64,000 bases of DNA from Streptosporangium brasiliense (lineage in GTDB: Bacteria > Actinomycetota > Actinomycetes > Streptosporangiales > Streptosporangiaceae): the NCBI RefSeq assembly GCF_030811595.1, contig NZ_JAUSRB010000002.1, positions 7,812,001 to 7,876,000 of the forward strand, in the 5' to 3' direction. Shown piece by piece: positions 46,155 to 54,858 of this stretch. The first letter of the stretch is position 1. Every line of letters begins with the position of its first letter. The notes beneath the pieces are model-generated. The model searched no databases and was not told where the DNA came from. It saw nothing but the letters and a program-made list of their open reading frames with translations. Position numbers and translations under genes: made by a program.

Positions 46155-46747
46155 CCCGCCGGGGCCGAGCGCCTCCCGCTACTCCTTCGGATCCCGCGAC
46201 CGGCCCGGCCCGTTCCTGCGCCACCAGGACTTCCGCGTCCGGCCGGCCCCCCGCCAGACCACCGCCCCGTCCGCCGCCGACGCGACCTTCTGCGCCACCG
46301 ACGGCGACAACGGGCAGGGCGTGTCGTGGCAGTCCCACGATTGAGGCCGGGAGACCGGATGAGGGCGGCGCGCTGTGGTCGGCCGGGCCCGCCCGGGGGC
46401 GCGCCGACGTCCACCCCCAGCGGACCCCCAGTCGGCCGTCAGCGGTGCCCGGGAGAGTGGGGACAGCGGACCCCGGATCGAAGGAGCAGAACATGTCGAT
46501 ACGGCGCGCGGTGATGGCGGCGTCGACGATGCCGGCCTGGCGGGCGGTGCGCACAGTGTTATCGCCGAGCTGGGCGTGCCGACGCTCGATGGTCGGCCAT
46601 TGCCTGCGCGGCGGAGCCTGGGCGGCCGCGCGGTGGCAGCCTCCTGCAGACCAGGGCTGGCCTGGTGGACCGGCTCCAGACAGGCCAGCACCTCGACGGC
46701 CGTAAGAGCCAGGTGCTGTCGCTTTGCCCAAGGTGAACGAGGGATCT
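46155..46747. other. 593-bp region without a recognisable gene
   Basis: Several short open frames exist on both strands but none has convincing protein character. ATG 46493 follows a strong GAAGGAG site, yet the frame (MSIRRAVMAASTMPAW) resembles nothing known and ends in Pro/Arg-rich sequence. It may be a gene start cut off by a rearrangement. This marks the left edge of the decayed accessory region. Confidence 0.45.
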
Positions 46748-46857
46748 ATGGTGACCGGAATGGATGGAAAGATCACTATTCGCCCATACCGGGCATCGGA
46801 TGAGGCATCGGTCGTCGACCTATGGTCTTTCAAGGGAACCCCGAGAATCGTGCGGGG
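46748..46857 (+). pseudogene. N-terminal fragment of a GNAT acetyltransferase
   Basis: ATG 46748 or 46760 (MDGKITIRPYRASDEASVVD followed by LWS) gives the first strand and helix of a GNAT protein. The frame then runs into sequence antisense to the 220-residue gene and loses similarity. The rest of the acetyltransferase, including the acetyl-CoA loop, is absent. Confidence 0.55.
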
Positions 46858-47520
46858 CTATGCGGTGCCGGGACGGCGCATGCTTCCTTGCGGTGTGAAG
46901 GTGAACGTGTCCTTGAACGGTCCCCTTCCGCAGCGGACGGCCAAGAGGATGGGCTCGTTGTGGGCCGGGGGCCAGCTCGACCGGGTTCCCGGGTCGGTTC
47001 CGTTCCAGAGATGGAAGCAGATCATCGGCTCCGTCACCCGCTCGGTCGTGTAGGCGAGTGTTTTGCCGTAGAGGGGATTGCTGCCGCCGAAGAGAACGGA
47101 GGGCGGACCGAATGCCTCGTGTACTTCGGTGAGCGTGCGATCTTGAGCAGCCCAGGCGTTCACATCTTGGCGTATGGACGCGTACTCCTCAGCCGTCAGC
47201 GTTCGGTCGAGGTCCAGCCAGCCGCGATCGCGGGCGAACTCCGCGTAGATCGAGGCGACACCGTACTCGTGGTCACCTGGTACCACGGTCTTGAACGCTC
47301 CGGTCACGCCGAGCGAGTTGAAGGCGCCCCGAGATTCCAGCACCCGTAGTTCCTGCGCCCATGCCTCCTCGTCGTGTTCGGCATAGGCCAGGTGATCGAG
47401 CAGCAGTCGCAGGGCTATCTCCCCACCGAACATGCCAGGACGGCGAAGTGCCTGGTTGAGCTGGTCTATGAGGTAGGAGCGGATCTCAGCTGAGGAGCGT
47501 GGTCCAGGAGATGTTGGCAT
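46858..47520 (-). CDS. conserved hypothetical protein, 220 residues
   Basis: The protein starts MPTSPGPRSSAEIRSYLIDQ and contains RPGMFGGEIALRLLLDHLAY, a stretch I associate with conserved actinobacterial proteins of unknown function. It is mainly helical in its first half and has Trp/Tyr-rich strands later (YGVASIYAEFARDRGWLDL, MICFHLWNGTDPG). There is no signal peptide or known motif. The start at 47520 is chosen where compositional bias changes; the frame is open to 47922. It may have displaced the acetyltransferase fragment next to it. Confidence 0.6.
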   Translation of the reverse strand: MPTSPGPRSSAEIRSYLIDQLNQALRRPGMFGGEIALRLLLDHLAYAEHDEEAWAQELRVLESRGAFNSLGVTGAFKTVVPGDHEYGVASIYAEFARDRGWLDLDRTLTAEEYASIRQDVNAWAAQDRTLTEVHEAFGPPSVLFGGSNPLYGKTLAYTTERVTEPMICFHLWNGTDPGTRSSWPPAHNEPILLAVRCGRGPFKDTFTFTPQGSMRRPGTA

Positions 47521-47593
47521 AGCGCACCATTCTCGTTCTCGTCTCGTTCCGGCGGGGGGTGAGGCGGCATCGCTGTCGCCAGCCATGTGAGCG

Positions 47594-47880
47594 TCACAGA
47601 ATGTGGTCCTCGCCTGGGGCATAGCGGCTCCAGGGGCTCCCGGCGGCGATGGCGATGCGACTGGTCTGCTGGTCGGTGTAGCCGAGCATTCGAGCGATGA
47701 CCGGCGCCGATGCCTGCAGAGCGAGACCACCGCGATCCTCGCCCTCGCTGACGAACTCGCCAAGGGAACGACCGAGACGGTCCTGGCCAAGAGCGACTTG
47801 GAGCTCGGCATCGAGGCATTCACACGCGGCGGCATGCTGTAGCTTGCCCGTTGTTCGGCGATTACTACCCAGCTGGACGC
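47594..47880 (-). pseudogene. possible integrase C-terminal remnant
   Basis: An open stretch without a usable start encodes LQASAPVIARMLGYTDQQTS then AAGSPWSRYAPGEDHIL and a stop. The APVIARxLGY ... WSRYAPGxH pattern resembles the C-terminal tail of actinobacterial site-specific recombinases as I remember them. Upstream residues overlap the next gene out of frame, so at most 90 residues remain. The family call is tentative. Confidence 0.4.
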
Positions 47881-48589
47881 GTGCGCCAGAACGACTGCGC
47901 GAAGTCGAGCGCCGGCCACCACCGGCTTGTCCCGCTCTCAGGTCCGAGCCGGTGCCGGTAGTGCCCGGTCGGATTGCTGTAGAGCTCCCGCTGACGGTCG
48001 GGGACGGCGTAGGCGAGCGCGGCCACAGTCCGTAGATCCACCTGGGTCAGCGTCGAGCTGGACAGGTAGTGCAGCAGCCGCGAGAACATGTCGTGGTGGT
48101 GGGAGCCGACCTGTCCCATCATCACCTCGGCCGCGGCCTGGTCCAGCTTCTTCGCCGGGATCGATCCGAGCACCGTGCCGGAGTCTGGGCCGCCGACGCG
48201 ATGCGGTTGGCGGCCGGCCAGACTGAGCCGGGCGCATACCAGCAGCACCGCGGCGAGCGCGTTGTCCTCGATGGCCGGCTGCTCCTGGCCGTCGTCGTAA
48301 TCCTCGGTGGAGGACGGTAGCGGCAGGCCCGCGGCGTGGGCGGCGCCGCCGATGAAGTCGGCCATGCTGGGGTAGCCCAGTGACTCGGCAAGTTCCTGCC
48401 TGCTCCGGCGGTTGGTCTCGACCAGGTGCTTGTGGCCAGCCTCGACCTCCTCGGGGAGGAAGGCGTCGAACGCGGCTATGCCGAGGCGGCGAATCTGGGT
48501 GATCTCGATATCGAGCAGGAGGTACGCCTCGGATTGGCCCTGCTCGAACCCGTCCTGAGCTGACGAACTACGGCAGCCGGCAGAGTCAC
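47865..48589 (-). pseudogene. hypothetical gene with a probable frameshift
   Basis: The main frame from about 48550 to 47865 reads DGFEQGQSEAYLLLDIEITQ, FLPEEVEAGHKHLVETNRRS, MADFIGGAAHAAG and a helical C-terminus, but has no start codon upstream of Met 48365. In the next frame GTG 48589 starts VTLPAAVVRQLRTG, a natural N-terminus that would join at about 48552-48560 if one base were restored. No family is recognised. It is either a decayed gene or an indel error. Confidence 0.5.
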
Positions 48590-48630
48590 CGGGACGGGTC
48601 CGGCGGATGCGCGATGGTCATGGTGGATGC

Positions 48631-49086
48631 TCACAGCGGTCGGTTCTCCTCGGGGGCGCGGTCGCCGGCCAGGTCGGCGAAGGGCAGTGGGCAGTCGGGG
48701 CAGGTGCAGTGGGTCAGGCTGTCGCAGCCGGCGCTCACCACCGCGCTGAGCGCGCGCCGGATGGTGGTCAGGTCGGCGATCCGCGCGTCCACCTCAGCTA
48801 TCTTTTCCTGGGCGCGGGCACGCAGGTCCGGAGTGGGGTGACCGCGCCGGCCGGTGTCGATCAGCTCGGCCACCTCCTCCAAGGTGAAACCGAGCCGCTG
48901 CGCCGCTTTGATCACCGCCAGCAGGGTGACGGTCTCCGGCGGATAGGCGCGATGCCCGCCGGGGCTGCGCCGCGGTTCGGTGATCAGCCCGCGGCGCTCG
49001 TAGTAGCGCAGGATCTGCGGGTTGACCCCGGCCTGCTCGGCCACCTGTCCGCTGCGCAGGTACGGCCCGTCGAGGTCCTGTCTCAC
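48631..49086 (-). CDS. MerR-family regulator with C-terminal cysteine cluster
   Basis: A 151-residue regulator. The HTH is LRSGQVAEQAGVNPQILRYYERRGLI then RSPGGHRAYPPETV, with a dimerisation coiled coil. The C-terminus has CDSLTHCTCPDCPLPF, a four-Cys cluster suited to binding a metal or another thiophilic ligand. GTG 49086 overlaps the stop of the upstream 119-residue gene (GTGA). The operon promoter is of MerR type. Confidence 0.9.
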   Translation of the reverse strand: MRQDLDGPYLRSGQVAEQAGVNPQILRYYERRGLITEPRRSPGGHRAYPPETVTLLAVIKAAQRLGFTLEEVAELIDTGRRGHPTPDLRARAQEKIAEVDARIADLTTIRRALSAVVSAGCDSLTHCTCPDCPLPFADLAGDRAPEENRPL

Positions 49087-49442
49087 ACCGGCCGTCCCGC
49101 TATGGCCGCCGCGGCGGCGCGCTCTTGCAGCGCGTCCAGCACCTCGACCTGCCGCGGCGGCACTGTCACCTCCAGCGCCAGGCTGCTGTCGGCGACGGTG
49201 AGGGTGAAGGTGAAAAACGAGCAGCAGCCGTTCTCTCGTGCCGTCAGCTCGGCGGCCCGGCCGGCGTTGCCAGGGCTGAAGACGAGCTCCAGGCGCAGCC
49301 GTGTCTGCTCGGGGCGCTGCACCGCCTGGACCGCCTCGGTGAACAAGGCGTCGAACTCGGCCACGCGCAGCGGCTGCTCGGCGGTGGGCAGGGTGCACGC
49401 TGAGGGCGCCCATCCCTGGTCAAGGGTGATGTCTTGGGTCAT
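49083..49442 (-). CDS. 119-residue protein with a Cys-Cys motif, MerR operon
   Basis: A small soluble protein. The central motif ARENGCCSFFTFTLTV has a vicinal Cys pair in a beta strand; the C-terminal helix is VEVLDALQERAAAAA. Such proteins are often encoded beside MerR regulators in actinobacteria, and the Cys pair suggests binding of Hg, As or another thiophilic compound, but no biochemical role is known to me. It is the first gene of the operon. Confidence 0.75.
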   Translation of the reverse strand: MTQDITLDQGWAPSACTLPTAEQPLRVAEFDALFTEAVQAVQRPEQTRLRLELVFSPGNAGRAAELTARENGCCSFFTFTLTVADSSLALEVTVPPRQVEVLDALQERAAAAAIAGRPV

Positions 49443-49449
49443 GTCTCGA

Positions 49450-49481
49450 CGGTAAACCTGTACCTGGGTACCGAATGCAAG
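49450..49481 (-). promoter_or_regulatory. MerR-type promoter/operator
   Basis: On the minus strand TTGCAT (49480-49475) is followed after 18-19 bases by TTTACC/TTACCG (49456-49450). The long spacer contains the imperfect dyad CGGTACC-CA-GGTACAG. An elongated spacer with a central dyad is the MerR hallmark. Confidence 0.7.
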
Positions 49482-49580
49482 CCCTTATGGCGTACCGCCA
49501 GAATCCGGTCCGGTCCTCCCCGAATGCCTATCTTGCTCACGGCGAGCAGTGCGATGGGTCGGCTCAACCGGGCGCCGCGG

Positions 49581-49862
49581 TCAACGCTTGCGTCGGCCGG
49601 CGGCACGCTCCAAGCAGGTCAGGCCACCCGGGTAGGCCTCGCCGAGCTCGACCAAGGCGTCGAGCAAGGCGTTGTAGAGCTTGACGTGGTGCCAGTGCCG
49701 GCGGCCCAACTCGCCCTCGCGTACCTGCCCGGTGAGCTCCTGCAGCAGTGTCGGCCATCCGGTCGCCGTCGCCGACGGCGCCGTGGTCGCCGTGATCACC
49801 TTGGTGGACGGCGGTGCGACGGACACCGCGTTCCCTTCTTTTCGTCCCGGACGCATCGTCAC
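49581..49862 (-). CDS. hypothetical protein, 93 residues
   Basis: A small protein with GWPTLLQELTGQVREGELG, HWHHVKLYNALLDALVELGE and AYPGGLTCLERAAGRRKR. It looks coding in composition, helical and basic at the end. No family is recognised. The start is uncertain: GTG 49862, ATG 49856 or an internal GTG. It could be a fragment, given the decayed surroundings. Confidence 0.4.
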   Translation of the reverse strand: MTMRPGRKEGNAVSVAPPSTKVITATTAPSATATGWPTLLQELTGQVREGELGRRHWHHVKLYNALLDALVELGEAYPGGLTCLERAAGRRKR

Positions 49863-49964
49863 TTTCGTGACGATGCCTTAGCACTGCTGGTTGGTCTTGC
49901 TTCGGTGGTGATGCCGCTTGCCGTCCTGGCGATCTCTTCGTGTCTCGGGGGTCGAGCAGCAACC

Positions 49965-50020
49965 GAACGGCCAGTGACGTTAGCGAGTCGTCGGACCTGG
50001 GTTACCGCCACTGGCCGTTC
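49965..50020. repeat. 12-bp perfect inverted repeat
   Basis: GAACGGCCAGTG (49965-49976) and CACTGGCCGTTC (50009-50020) flank 32 bases. It could be a transcript hairpin, or the ends of a small excised element. Confidence 0.6.
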
Positions 50021-50080
50021 TGATGCGGGTGGCACCGGGCGGGCAGGCATTCTGTCCCACCGCCTGCGCACACCGGAATC

Positions 50081-50408
50081 CTAGAAGTGGTGACTCATGC
50101 CCCTCCGTTCATCGGCGACGCCGTTTTCGGCGACACGTGAGAACTGGCCTCCAGAGGACGAGCGGGGCAGGCGTCTTACATCGTCACGATGACCGTTGGC
50201 CGGGGCGTCACCGTTGTCGTTGTGGTCGATGAGCACCAGGTGGAAGGCGGCTTCTTTGTGCAGCCGCGCCAGCGGCGGCGCTGGTGCGCCAGGTGAGGCG
50301 GTTGTAGGAGGGGGTGTCGGTCCACGGCGCGTCGTTGGGCAGCCGGTAGCGCCGGGTGCGGTAGCGGCGATACAGCCGGCGGCCGCTGAGCCGATGGAGC
50401 ATCATCAC
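50081..50408 (-). pseudogene. frameshifted hypothetical gene after the FAD monooxygenase
   Basis: ATG 50408 overlaps the monooxygenase stop (ATGA) and encodes MMMLHRLSGRRLYRRYRTRR then YRLPNDAPWTDTPSYNRLTW. About 45 codons in, the coding signal moves to another frame, with PLARLHKEAAFHLVLIDHND and further GC3-rich codons to a TAG at 50081. One indel near 50270-50290 would join them into a protein of about 107 residues. No family is recognised. Confidence 0.45.
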
Positions 50409-51862
50409 GGCGCTACCGCCGCCGCTCCGGTCCAGTCCAGCAGCGCCTGCTGCTCGGCCTCGATCGGCCCTGCCCAGGCGAGGTGCCCGTCCGGCCGGAC
50501 GAGTAGCGCCTCGGCCTCCTCCAGGTCGGGCGAGGGCTGCCAGGCCGTGGCGGTGACCGTCTCCACGCGGTCGTCCCGGCCGGACGCGCCAGCCTGCTTC
50601 CCCGTATGGACGAGCAGGAACCGCCCGTCGTGCAGCAATTGGTACAGGCGTTCGACCCCGGGCCGCTCCGCGACGCTGATCGGCAGGTCCGGTATCCGCG
50701 CCCCGGCCGGGGAGCCGTCGCCGTAGTGGGTGCCGATCGCCGAGACCGACGCGGCCAGGTTGCGGTTGACCTCCCCGATGCGCAGGAGGCCGTCGAGCAT
50801 GCCGCGCAGCGCCATGACCGGCCGGTGGTACTGCGGCACCAGCGTCAGTTCCATCAGCAGCGTCTGCACCTCGGTGTTGGCGGTGACGGCCGCGCCGACC
50901 GGCCGACGCTCGGCGTCGTAGGAGTCCAACAGCCCCTCCGGGGCCCAGTCTTTGACCTGGGCGGCGAGCTTCCAGCCCAGGTTCATGGCGTCCTGCAGAC
51001 CGGTGTTGAGGCCCTGTCCCGCCGCCGGGAAGTGGATGTGGGCCGCGTCTCCCGCCACCAGGAGCCGGCCCTGCCGGTACCGCCCGGCCAGGCGGGTCGC
51101 GTTGCCGAACCGCGACAACCAGTGCGGCTCGGCGACGTTGAAGTCCGTGCCGGCGATGTTCGTCAGAGCTTGCCGGAACTCCTCGTACGTCAGGGGCCGG
51201 TCAGACGGCACCCGCATGCGTTCGGGATCGATGACCACGAACCGGGTCAGCCCGCCCTCCAGCGGCACGGCCAGCACGCCGTGGGCCTCGGCCGAGTGCG
51301 CGGCGTCCGGACCGGTGACGGCGAAGTCGCCGAGCATACCGGACAGCGTCTCGTCGGTGCCGTCGAAGGGGATGCCCGCCGCCTGCCGGACGATACTGCG
51401 TCCGCCGTCGCAGCCCACGACGTACGAGGCGCGTAGCGTCTCTCCCCGGGCTGTTTCGACGACGACGCCGTCCGGCTCCTGCCGCACGGCGGTGACCTGA
51501 CAGCCGCGGACGATCTCGGCCCCCAGCTCGCGGGCGCGGGCGTCGAGTAGTTCCTCGGTACGGGCCTGCTCCAGGAACAGGGTGTAGCCGTGCCGGGTGT
51601 CCAGGGCGGTGAAGTCGAGGCGGGTGTTCAGGCCCGCGAAGTGCCACCCGGGCAGGGTGTGACCGCGGGCCAGGAAACGGTCGGCGATGCCGCGCAGGTC
51701 CATCATCTCCATGCTGCGCGGGTGCAGCGTGAGCGCCCGCGACTGGCTGGTGGGCGCGTCGTTCCGTTCGAGTACGCGGACCCCCACGCCCGCCAGGGCC
51801 AGCTCCGCGGCCAGCAGCAGCCCGGTGGGGCCGGCTCCCACCACGATCACGTCGGTGTGCAC
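50405..51862 (-). CDS. FAD-dependent aromatic monooxygenase (PHBH family)
   Basis: A 485-residue flavin hydroxylase. The FAD motif is VIVVGAGPTGLLLAAELALAG, the second motif GCDGGRSIVRQAAGI, and the third GDAAHIHFPAAGQGLNTGLQ, and a thioredoxin-like C-terminal region follows. The family hydroxylates phenols, polyketides or rifamycins and tetracyclines. AGGAGG lies 10 bases before GTG 51862. A divergent TetR gene and a palindrome between them indicate induction by the substrate. The substrate itself is not predictable. Confidence 0.92.
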   Translation of the reverse strand: MHTDVIVVGAGPTGLLLAAELALAGVGVRVLERNDAPTSQSRALTLHPRSMEMMDLRGIADRFLARGHTLPGWHFAGLNTRLDFTALDTRHGYTLFLEQARTEELLDARARELGAEIVRGCQVTAVRQEPDGVVVETARGETLRASYVVGCDGGRSIVRQAAGIPFDGTDETLSGMLGDFAVTGPDAAHSAEAHGVLAVPLEGGLTRFVVIDPERMRVPSDRPLTYEEFRQALTNIAGTDFNVAEPHWLSRFGNATRLAGRYRQGRLLVAGDAAHIHFPAAGQGLNTGLQDAMNLGWKLAAQVKDWAPEGLLDSYDAERRPVGAAVTANTEVQTLLMELTLVPQYHRPVMALRGMLDGLLRIGEVNRNLAASVSAIGTHYGDGSPAGARIPDLPISVAERPGVERLYQLLHDGRFLLVHTGKQAGASGRDDRVETVTATAWQPSPDLEEAEALLVRPDGHLAWAGPIEAEQQALLDWTGAAAVAP

Positions 51863-51883
51863 GGTTTGTGCCCCTCCTATTAA

Positions 51884-51898
51884 ATGAACATCGTTCAT
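51884..51898. promoter_or_regulatory. TetR operator in the monooxygenase/tetR promoter
   Basis: ATGAAC-ATC-GTTCAT is a perfect inverted repeat in an AT-rich stretch of the 64-base divergent gap. Confidence 0.65.
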
Positions 51899-51926
51899 AA
51901 AATCGAGGTCACTAGTATCACTGGGC

Positions 51927-52598
51927 ATGGGACCCACGTCAACCTCCCCGTCCGCCCAGCGCTCCCGAGGCCGCCCCCGCAAGATGGCCGTGCCGGAGGC
52001 GGTCGCCGCCGCCCTGCGCCTGGTGGACGAGGACGGGCTCGACTCGCTGACCATGCGCCGCCTGGCCGCGGCCCTCGACGTCCAGGTGGGCACGCTCTAC
52101 CGGCACTTCGCCACCAAGCAGACGCTGCTCGCCGCCATGGCCGAGGAGATGCTCGCGGGCTGCGCCGGCCCGCTGCCCGACGGGCTCACCTGGCGCGAAC
52201 AGGTCACCGAACTGGCCGGGCGGCTGCGTATGGCGTTGCTGCGTCACCGCGACGGCGCACGTGTCTACGCGGGCACCCACTCTGTCGGCCCCAACACGCT
52301 GAGCTACACCGACACCCTCGTGGGCGTGCTGCGTGAGACATGCCTGAGCCCTGAGGCGGCCACCCGTACGGCACTCACAATCGTCCACTTCATCGTCGGC
52401 CACACGCTGGAGGAACAGGCCGCCCAGGCTCTCGCCGAGTCCGAGTTGCCCGCCACACTGACCCTGCTGCACGCGGCCCTCGACCCGGGTACCTACCCCA
52501 ACCTGGCAGCCGCCGAGGCCACGCTGACCAGCACCGACTTCGTCGGCCACTTCGCCCACGGCCTGAACCTGATCATCAAAGGACTGGCCGGTGAGTGA
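51927..52598 (+). CDS. TetR-family repressor (TetR_C-type)
   Basis: A 223-residue regulator with RGRPRKMAVPEAVAAALRLV, the HTH DSLTMRRLAAALDVQVGTLYRHF, and a C-terminal domain like that of tetracycline repressors (TALTIVHFIVGHTLEEQAA, TDFVGHFAHGLNLIIKGL). It probably represses the divergent FAD monooxygenase and responds to its substrate. Its 3' end overlaps the convergent membrane-protein gene by 23 bases. Confidence 0.9.
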   Translation: MGPTSTSPSAQRSRGRPRKMAVPEAVAAALRLVDEDGLDSLTMRRLAAALDVQVGTLYRHFATKQTLLAAMAEEMLAGCAGPLPDGLTWREQVTELAGRLRMALLRHRDGARVYAGTHSVGPNTLSYTDTLVGVLRETCLSPEAATRTALTIVHFIVGHTLEEQAAQALAESELPATLTLLHAALDPGTYPNLAAAEATLTSTDFVGHFAHGLNLIIKGLAGE

Positions 52599-53166
52599 CG
52601 CCGCTCGATGAACCGGCCCCGCCCTGGATCAGCAGCGTTACCTTCTCCGTCAGCAGGTGTCCCACCAGCTGCGAGGTCAGATCAGAGGCCGCCTTGCGCG
52701 CCGCGCCGACCATCTTGGCCAGGATGAGCACACCGGGCCGGATCACCTTGGCCGCCATCAGATACTCACGCGCCAGGCTGAACAACAGCAGCACCGGCGC
52801 GGCGGCCGGCATCCCACCGCCGATGCCTAAGGTGAGGGTGACCGGGGTGAACCGTGCCCAGCGCACCAGCGAGCGCAGCCCGCTGTCCAGCTTCAGCACG
52901 GCGGCCGTCAGCGCCACCGTGCCCAGGGCGAACAGCAGCAGGATGCCCGCCTGGTCGGTGAAGCGCAGCCACGGCACGCCTCCCGCGGCGCCCAGCCGCC
53001 AGAGCCCGAGCGGTGTCATCGCATCCCTGATCAGCACAGAGCCCAAGATGAGGGTCAGGATGCGCAGCAGCGGGTTCTGCTCGGCGCGCGCCAGCGCGAA
53101 GCATGCGCCGATGAGCAGCAGGCCGGGCAGGATCCGGACGCCGTAGGCCAGGAGGTCGGGCAGCAC
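52576..53166 (-). CDS. membrane protein, possibly a truncated CPBP-type protein
   Basis: About 196 residues with four or five helices (LLAYGVRILPGLLLIGACFA, ILTLILGSVLIRDAM, AGILLLFALGTVALTAAVLK, and AAAPVLLLFSLAREY). The pattern recalls the N-terminal part of CPBP intramembrane proteases, but their EExxxR and HxxxN motifs are absent, and the last 40 residues are polar and Gly/Ser-rich. GTG 53166 is taken as start because GGAG lies 8 bases upstream. It may be a 3'-truncated gene. Confidence 0.45.
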   Translation of the reverse strand: MLPDLLAYGVRILPGLLLIGACFALARAEQNPLLRILTLILGSVLIRDAMTPLGLWRLGAAGGVPWLRFTDQAGILLLFALGTVALTAAVLKLDSGLRSLVRWARFTPVTLTLGIGGGMPAAAPVLLLFSLAREYLMAAKVIRPGVLILAKMVGAARKAASDLTSQLVGHLLTEKVTLLIQGGAGSSSGVTHRPVL

Positions 53167-53311
53167 GAAGACGTCTCCGGTTCTTCGAAGTAGGGGGAGG
53201 CAGGGAAGGGCGGGGTAATCGCCTCGCCCTTCCCTGCGAGCCGTGGGGGAATGACAGTGGTGGGCGACCACCCCGGCGGTGGTGGTGCGGCCGTGGGTGG
53301 GGCCGTGGTGG

Positions 53312-54364
53312 TCAGGGACGTCTGGAACCGGCCGGGTCCCTGCCGGTGGCCGAGAGCGGGATGACGGCGCGTACCTTGCCGCCCGTGCTGTGCTGGATCG
53401 GTTCGCCGGCGCGTTCGAGGCGCACATGGCCGAGGTGGTGGCGGGCCAGCAGGTCGCGCATGCGGGTCTCGATCCGGCGCCAGAGGGTTTCGGGGTCGGC
53501 GCCGGGTGCGGGATGCAGCCGGATGCGTAGCGTGGTCGGCGCGGCCTGGACGATCTGGAACAGCTCCAGGCCGGGCACCGTCTCCAGCAGGGTGGCCAGC
53601 GGTAGCGGGGCGAGGGTGACCGGCGCTTTTTCCTGCGCCGGTCCTGGGCCGGGGAAGGTGAGCAGGTCGGCGGCGCGGCCCTGGACGCGGACGGCCGGGC
53701 CGGGGTGGCCGCACGGGCACGGATCGGGCCGGAGCACGACGCTGTCGCCGAGGTCGTAGCGCAGGATCGGCTGCACGTGGTTGGCCAGGTTGGTCAGCAG
53801 CACGGTGTGCGAGGGCTCGCCCGGCGCCACCGGCCGGCACTGCTCGTCGACGGGTTCGAGGATGGCCCAGTCGGCGTTGAGGTGCATCCAGCTCTCAGAG
53901 CAGTTGCAGGACAGGAACGGGCACTCGTTGCAGGCGTAGCTGGTGCGCACCTTCGCCCCCAGCGCGGCCGCGATGCGCGCGTACTCGCCGACGGGCAGGC
54001 CTTCGGCGGTGAGCATCACCAGGGCGGGGTTGATGTGCAGCCGTCCGGCTTCGGCCTCGCCGGCCAGCAGCGCGCCGATGCTGGCGTAGGGGGCCAGCAC
54101 CGCCGGGCGGAAGGCGTTGAGCTCGGCCACCAGGTCCTGCAGTGGCTGGTGCACGCTGAAGGCGGCGACGCGGGAGCGGCCGCGCAGCCGGGCGGCGGCC
54201 ACGGTGGAGGCGAAATGCCCGCCCTCGGGTATCACCAGCGCCATCCGGGCGCCGCCGCGCGCGATCCGGACTACGTCCCGCAGGCCCAGCCAGCCGGCCG
54301 GCATCCGCGCCATCATCGCGGAGGTCACCGCTGTCGCGCGGGCATCTTGCAGGAAGATGCGGGG
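53312..54364 (-). pseudogene. 5'-truncated phenylacetate-CoA ligase (PaaK)-like gene
   Basis: The frame encodes about 350 residues matching the middle and C-terminal parts of PaaK-like AMP-forming ligases: RIFLQDARATAV, LNAFRPAVLAPYASIGALLA, TAEGLPVGEYARIAAALGAK, ILRYDLGDSVVLRPDPCPCG and a C-terminal GGKVRAVIP. The N-terminal 100 or so residues with the SSGTTG nucleotide loop are missing, and no proper start exists; the first ATG/GTG candidate is 54328. Similarity begins abruptly at about 54364, next to a TPR-gene remnant, indicating a rearrangement joint. Confidence 0.65.
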
Positions 54365-54450
54365 ATCGACTGACCGCCAAGCACCGGCGCCTGCCTGGCC
54401 CGCTGATCGAACATCAGCCTCGCTCCGGTGAGCCGCCCCCAGCGCAGCCG

Positions 54451-54858
54451 TTGTACCGGCCGGCCGACTACCTCAAACAGCACGGCCGCCGCGAACGTGT
54501 CCTGCTGTGCCCGCCCACGACCTTCTGGGAGGCGGCTCACACACCGGCAGACCTGACTTCCCTAGCCGCCCAGGCACTCGTGCGGGGAGGTTACCGGCAT
54601 ACCGCCCGTCTCGCTCAACGGGGCGTCGACGCCGGTGACCTCGGCGCCCTGCGGATACTGGTTCAAGTGGAGGAGCCGGCGAGGAACCGGGAGGAGGCCC
54701 GACGCCTGTACCGGCAGGCCGTCGACGCCGGTGACTTCGACGCGCTGAACTTGCCGGCCCGGATGCGGGAAGAGGCGGGGGACCGGGAGGAGGCCGAGCG
54801 CCTTGTCTGTTTTGGCTTGACCGCAGAAGGGGAGATCGAAGTGCCTTGGAGCTCGTAG
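54451..54858 (+). pseudogene. C-terminal remnant of a TPR/Sel1-like repeat protein
   Basis: 135 codons with degenerate tetratricopeptide-like units: LAQRGVDAGDLGALRIL, EEARRLYRQAVDAGDFDAL and AGDREEAERLVCFGLTAEGE then a stop. Full-length actinobacterial relatives have many near-identical units ending the same way. Here only about two and a half remain, and the first 40 codons (MYRPADYLKQHGRRERV) are unrelated. A short but functional gene cannot be excluded. Confidence 0.5.

Noticed and set aside
49859-50084. Hydrophobic plus-strand stretch suggesting a small membrane protein
   Set aside because: No ribosome site, atypical codon use and overlap with a perfect inverted repeat; more likely chance.
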